A stretch of DNA of 7,570 nucleotides, taken from positions 1 to 7,570 of the forward strand of contig JASLXW010000194.1 in NCBI GenBank assembly GCA_030740135.1. The letters run 5' to 3'. Source of the DNA: Nitrospinota bacterium. Lineage in GTDB: Bacteria > UBA8248 > JACPRG01. Both the position numbers and the translations under genes were made by a program. The notes under the pieces are model-generated. The model was not told the DNA's origin. It did no database searches and was given only the letters and a program-made list of their open reading frames with translations. Shown one piece after another: positions 6,566 to 7,570 of this stretch. How positions within the stretch are numbered: position 1 is the stretch's first letter; every line of letters starts with the position of its first letter.

Positions 6566-6844
6566 GCCGATGCCCACAAGCGCCGCGAGAAAGGCGATCC
6601 GCATGAGGATTTCTGCCATTTGGGCCCTGATGATGAGGGACCGCTCTATTTTTTTGGTGGCAAGGACTATCTCCCGTTGTTTTACCGACTAACCAAGCAG
6701 CTTCCTACCGAAAAGATTGTCTTCTACGCATCATCTGAGGCGCCCGTACAAACTGGCTGGCGAACGGTTCGTTACAAGCCCGTGCACACAAACTGGCACT
6801 ACGCCTGCGCAAGGGCTTTTCTCAATGATGAACTATCGATTTGA
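6566..6844 (+). pseudogene. Start-less C-terminal fragment of an unrecognised protein
   Basis: One frame reads coding-like from about 6566 (possibly 6518) to TGA 6842-6844, giving about 92 residues: DAHKRREKGDPHEDFCHLG near the start, then DEGPLYFFGGKDYLPLFYRL, KIVFYASSEAPVQTGW and VHTNWHYACARAFLNDELSI. The amino-acid mix looks like a real soluble domain, with alternating hydrophobic stretches and several His and Trp residues. I do not recognise the family. There is no ATG or GTG with a ribosome site; the only in-frame start is TTG 6620 without one. It begins where the SGNH remnant ends, so it is probably the 3' end of a gene that lost its 5' part at a rearrangement near 6565. Its stop lies 23 bases before the DUF429 start, an operon-like spacing, so the two may once have been co-transcribed. 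Confidence 0.45.
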
Positions 6845-6867
6845 CAGAGGTTCGAGGTGTTCAAGGT

Positions 6868-7482
6868 ATGAGGTCGCGCAACAACATCTGGATCGGTGCA
6901 GATCCGGGCGGCAAGGGGAAGTTTGGATTGGCTATTCTCAAATCAGACGGGTCGGCGCAGACGTGTTGTGTGGACTGTGCGGATGAGGCCCTCGATAAAG
7001 TCACGAACCTCGTGAAAGCGCAACCTGCCGGTATTGGAGTGGATGCCCCTTTGTGGTGGTCGTCTGGGCGTTCCAGCGCCCGTATGGCGGATCAGTGGTT
7101 AAGAGGGGAGTACGGTTTGTCCGGTGGAGAGGTGCAAGCGGTGAACTCATTGCGTGGCGCGGCACTCGTCCAAGGCATGATGTTCGTGGACCGGATTCGA
7201 CGACTCTTTCCAGATGTCGGCGTCACGGAGACTCATCCCAAAGCTGTAATGGCCGCATTGAAATTGAAGAAAGGCGATACTTTTTTCAAGAAGTTCTCAG
7301 TAAAGGTAGAGATGAAGGACAAACAGGAACACGAGCGAGATGCCATCATCTCGGCGGTCGCTGCACGAGAGGGGTTCGAAAAAAGGTGGGTGAATGATCT
7401 CAGCTCTATCCGCCACGAGAGCGAACAGGATCCATCGCAATATTGGCTGGCACCGGTTCATTACTTTTGGCCCCACAAGTAA
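6868..7482 (+). CDS. DUF429 family protein (predicted RNase H-fold nuclease)
   Basis: This is a 204-residue soluble protein. Three regions fit the RNase H-like layout described for DUF429: IWIGADPGGKGKFGLAIL with Asp12 on the first strand, AGIGVDAPLWW with Asp59, and HERDAIISAVAAREGF with Asp158 on the C-terminal helix. ETHPKAVMAALK (121-132) is the typical middle motif. The family is predicted to be a metal-dependent nuclease, but its biological role is not established. ATG 6868 was chosen because GAGGTG (6854-6859) lies eight bases upstream; TTG 6841 is an in-frame alternative that would overlap the preceding fragment. The gene appears complete with TAA 7480-7482. It has no evident link to the glycan genes and lies between a truncated gene and a possible insertion-sequence end, so it may belong to a mobile or defence-type segment. 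Confidence 0.75.
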   Translation: MRSRNNIWIGADPGGKGKFGLAILKSDGSAQTCCVDCADEALDKVTNLVKAQPAGIGVDAPLWWSSGRSSARMADQWLRGEYGLSGGEVQAVNSLRGAALVQGMMFVDRIRRLFPDVGVTETHPKAVMAALKLKKGDTFFKKFSVKVEMKDKQEHERDAIISAVAAREGFEKRWVNDLSSIRHESEQDPSQYWLAPVHYFWPHK

Positions 7483-7495
7483 TGGACTTTCGTAT

Positions 7496-7570
7496 TGACC
7501 TGCCCCCCTGAAAGCCGGTGCAGTTTGAGGGTTAGGATTTTCGTACAGCTTTCGGACTGGATTGGCCTAG
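7496..7570 (-). mobile_element. Possible terminus of an IS3-type insertion sequence, cut by window edge
   Basis: TGACCTGCCCCCC (from 7496) resembles the TGA-plus-C-run termini of some IS3-group elements. On the reverse strand a short open frame enters from the edge and ends GQSSPKAVRKS at TAA (7534-7532), 16-20 bases inside the presumed repeat, as expected for a transposase C-terminus next to its right inverted repeat. Only 75 bases are visible, and neither the partner repeat nor a target duplication can be checked. Confidence 0.3.

Noticed and set aside
6241..6579. 112-codon reverse open frame
   Set aside because: Covers the SGNH remnant, whose forward-strand anchor and block II motif explain the sequence better.
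6841..6846. TTGACA just before DUF429
   Set aside because: The matching -10 position would fall on the start codon at 6868.

Overview
This is a GC-rich (roughly 60%) bacterial window. Most of it looks like part of a cell-envelope or exopolysaccharide locus, followed by a decayed and rearranged accessory stretch on the right. No rRNA, tRNA, CRISPR array or taxon-specific marker is visible. The host can only be called a bacterium with an envelope glycan locus; a Nitrospirota or Deltaproteobacteria-like background would fit but cannot be shown from this sequence.

Left part (1-5470). A multi-pass GT-C (GT39/ArnT-like) glycosyltransferase runs leftward off the window edge (931 to 1). Divergent from it, three rightward genes follow: a membrane-anchored transglutaminase-fold protein whose catalytic Cys and His are missing (1177-1971); 21 bases later a 716-residue GT-C-like glycosyltransferase with a very large extracytoplasmic insert holding an Ig-like beta-sandwich and an EF-hand/dockerin-like calcium loop (1993-4143); and a membrane-anchored SGNH/GDSL hydrolase with all signature blocks (4285-5448). 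Together these suggest lipid-linked sugar transfer on the outer face of the inner membrane, with later acyl-group editing of the glycan. The pseudo-transglutaminase may be a scaffold. The pathway is inferred; the families are read from motifs.

Middle (5471-6564). A leftward DUF4330 membrane protein converges on the SGNH hydrolase. Its start region holds two back-to-back promoter candidates. Facing right is a gene remnant that keeps only the N-terminal membrane anchor and the block II motif of a second SGNH hydrolase, out of frame with each other.

Right part (6565-7570). The remnant changes abruptly into a start-less C-terminal fragment of an unrecognised protein. It is followed by an intact DUF429 protein (predicted RNase H-fold nuclease). 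Thirteen bases after the DUF429 stop lies a sequence that looks like the terminal inverted repeat of an IS3-type element running off the window. This end reads as a breakpoint-rich accessory segment abutting the polysaccharide locus.
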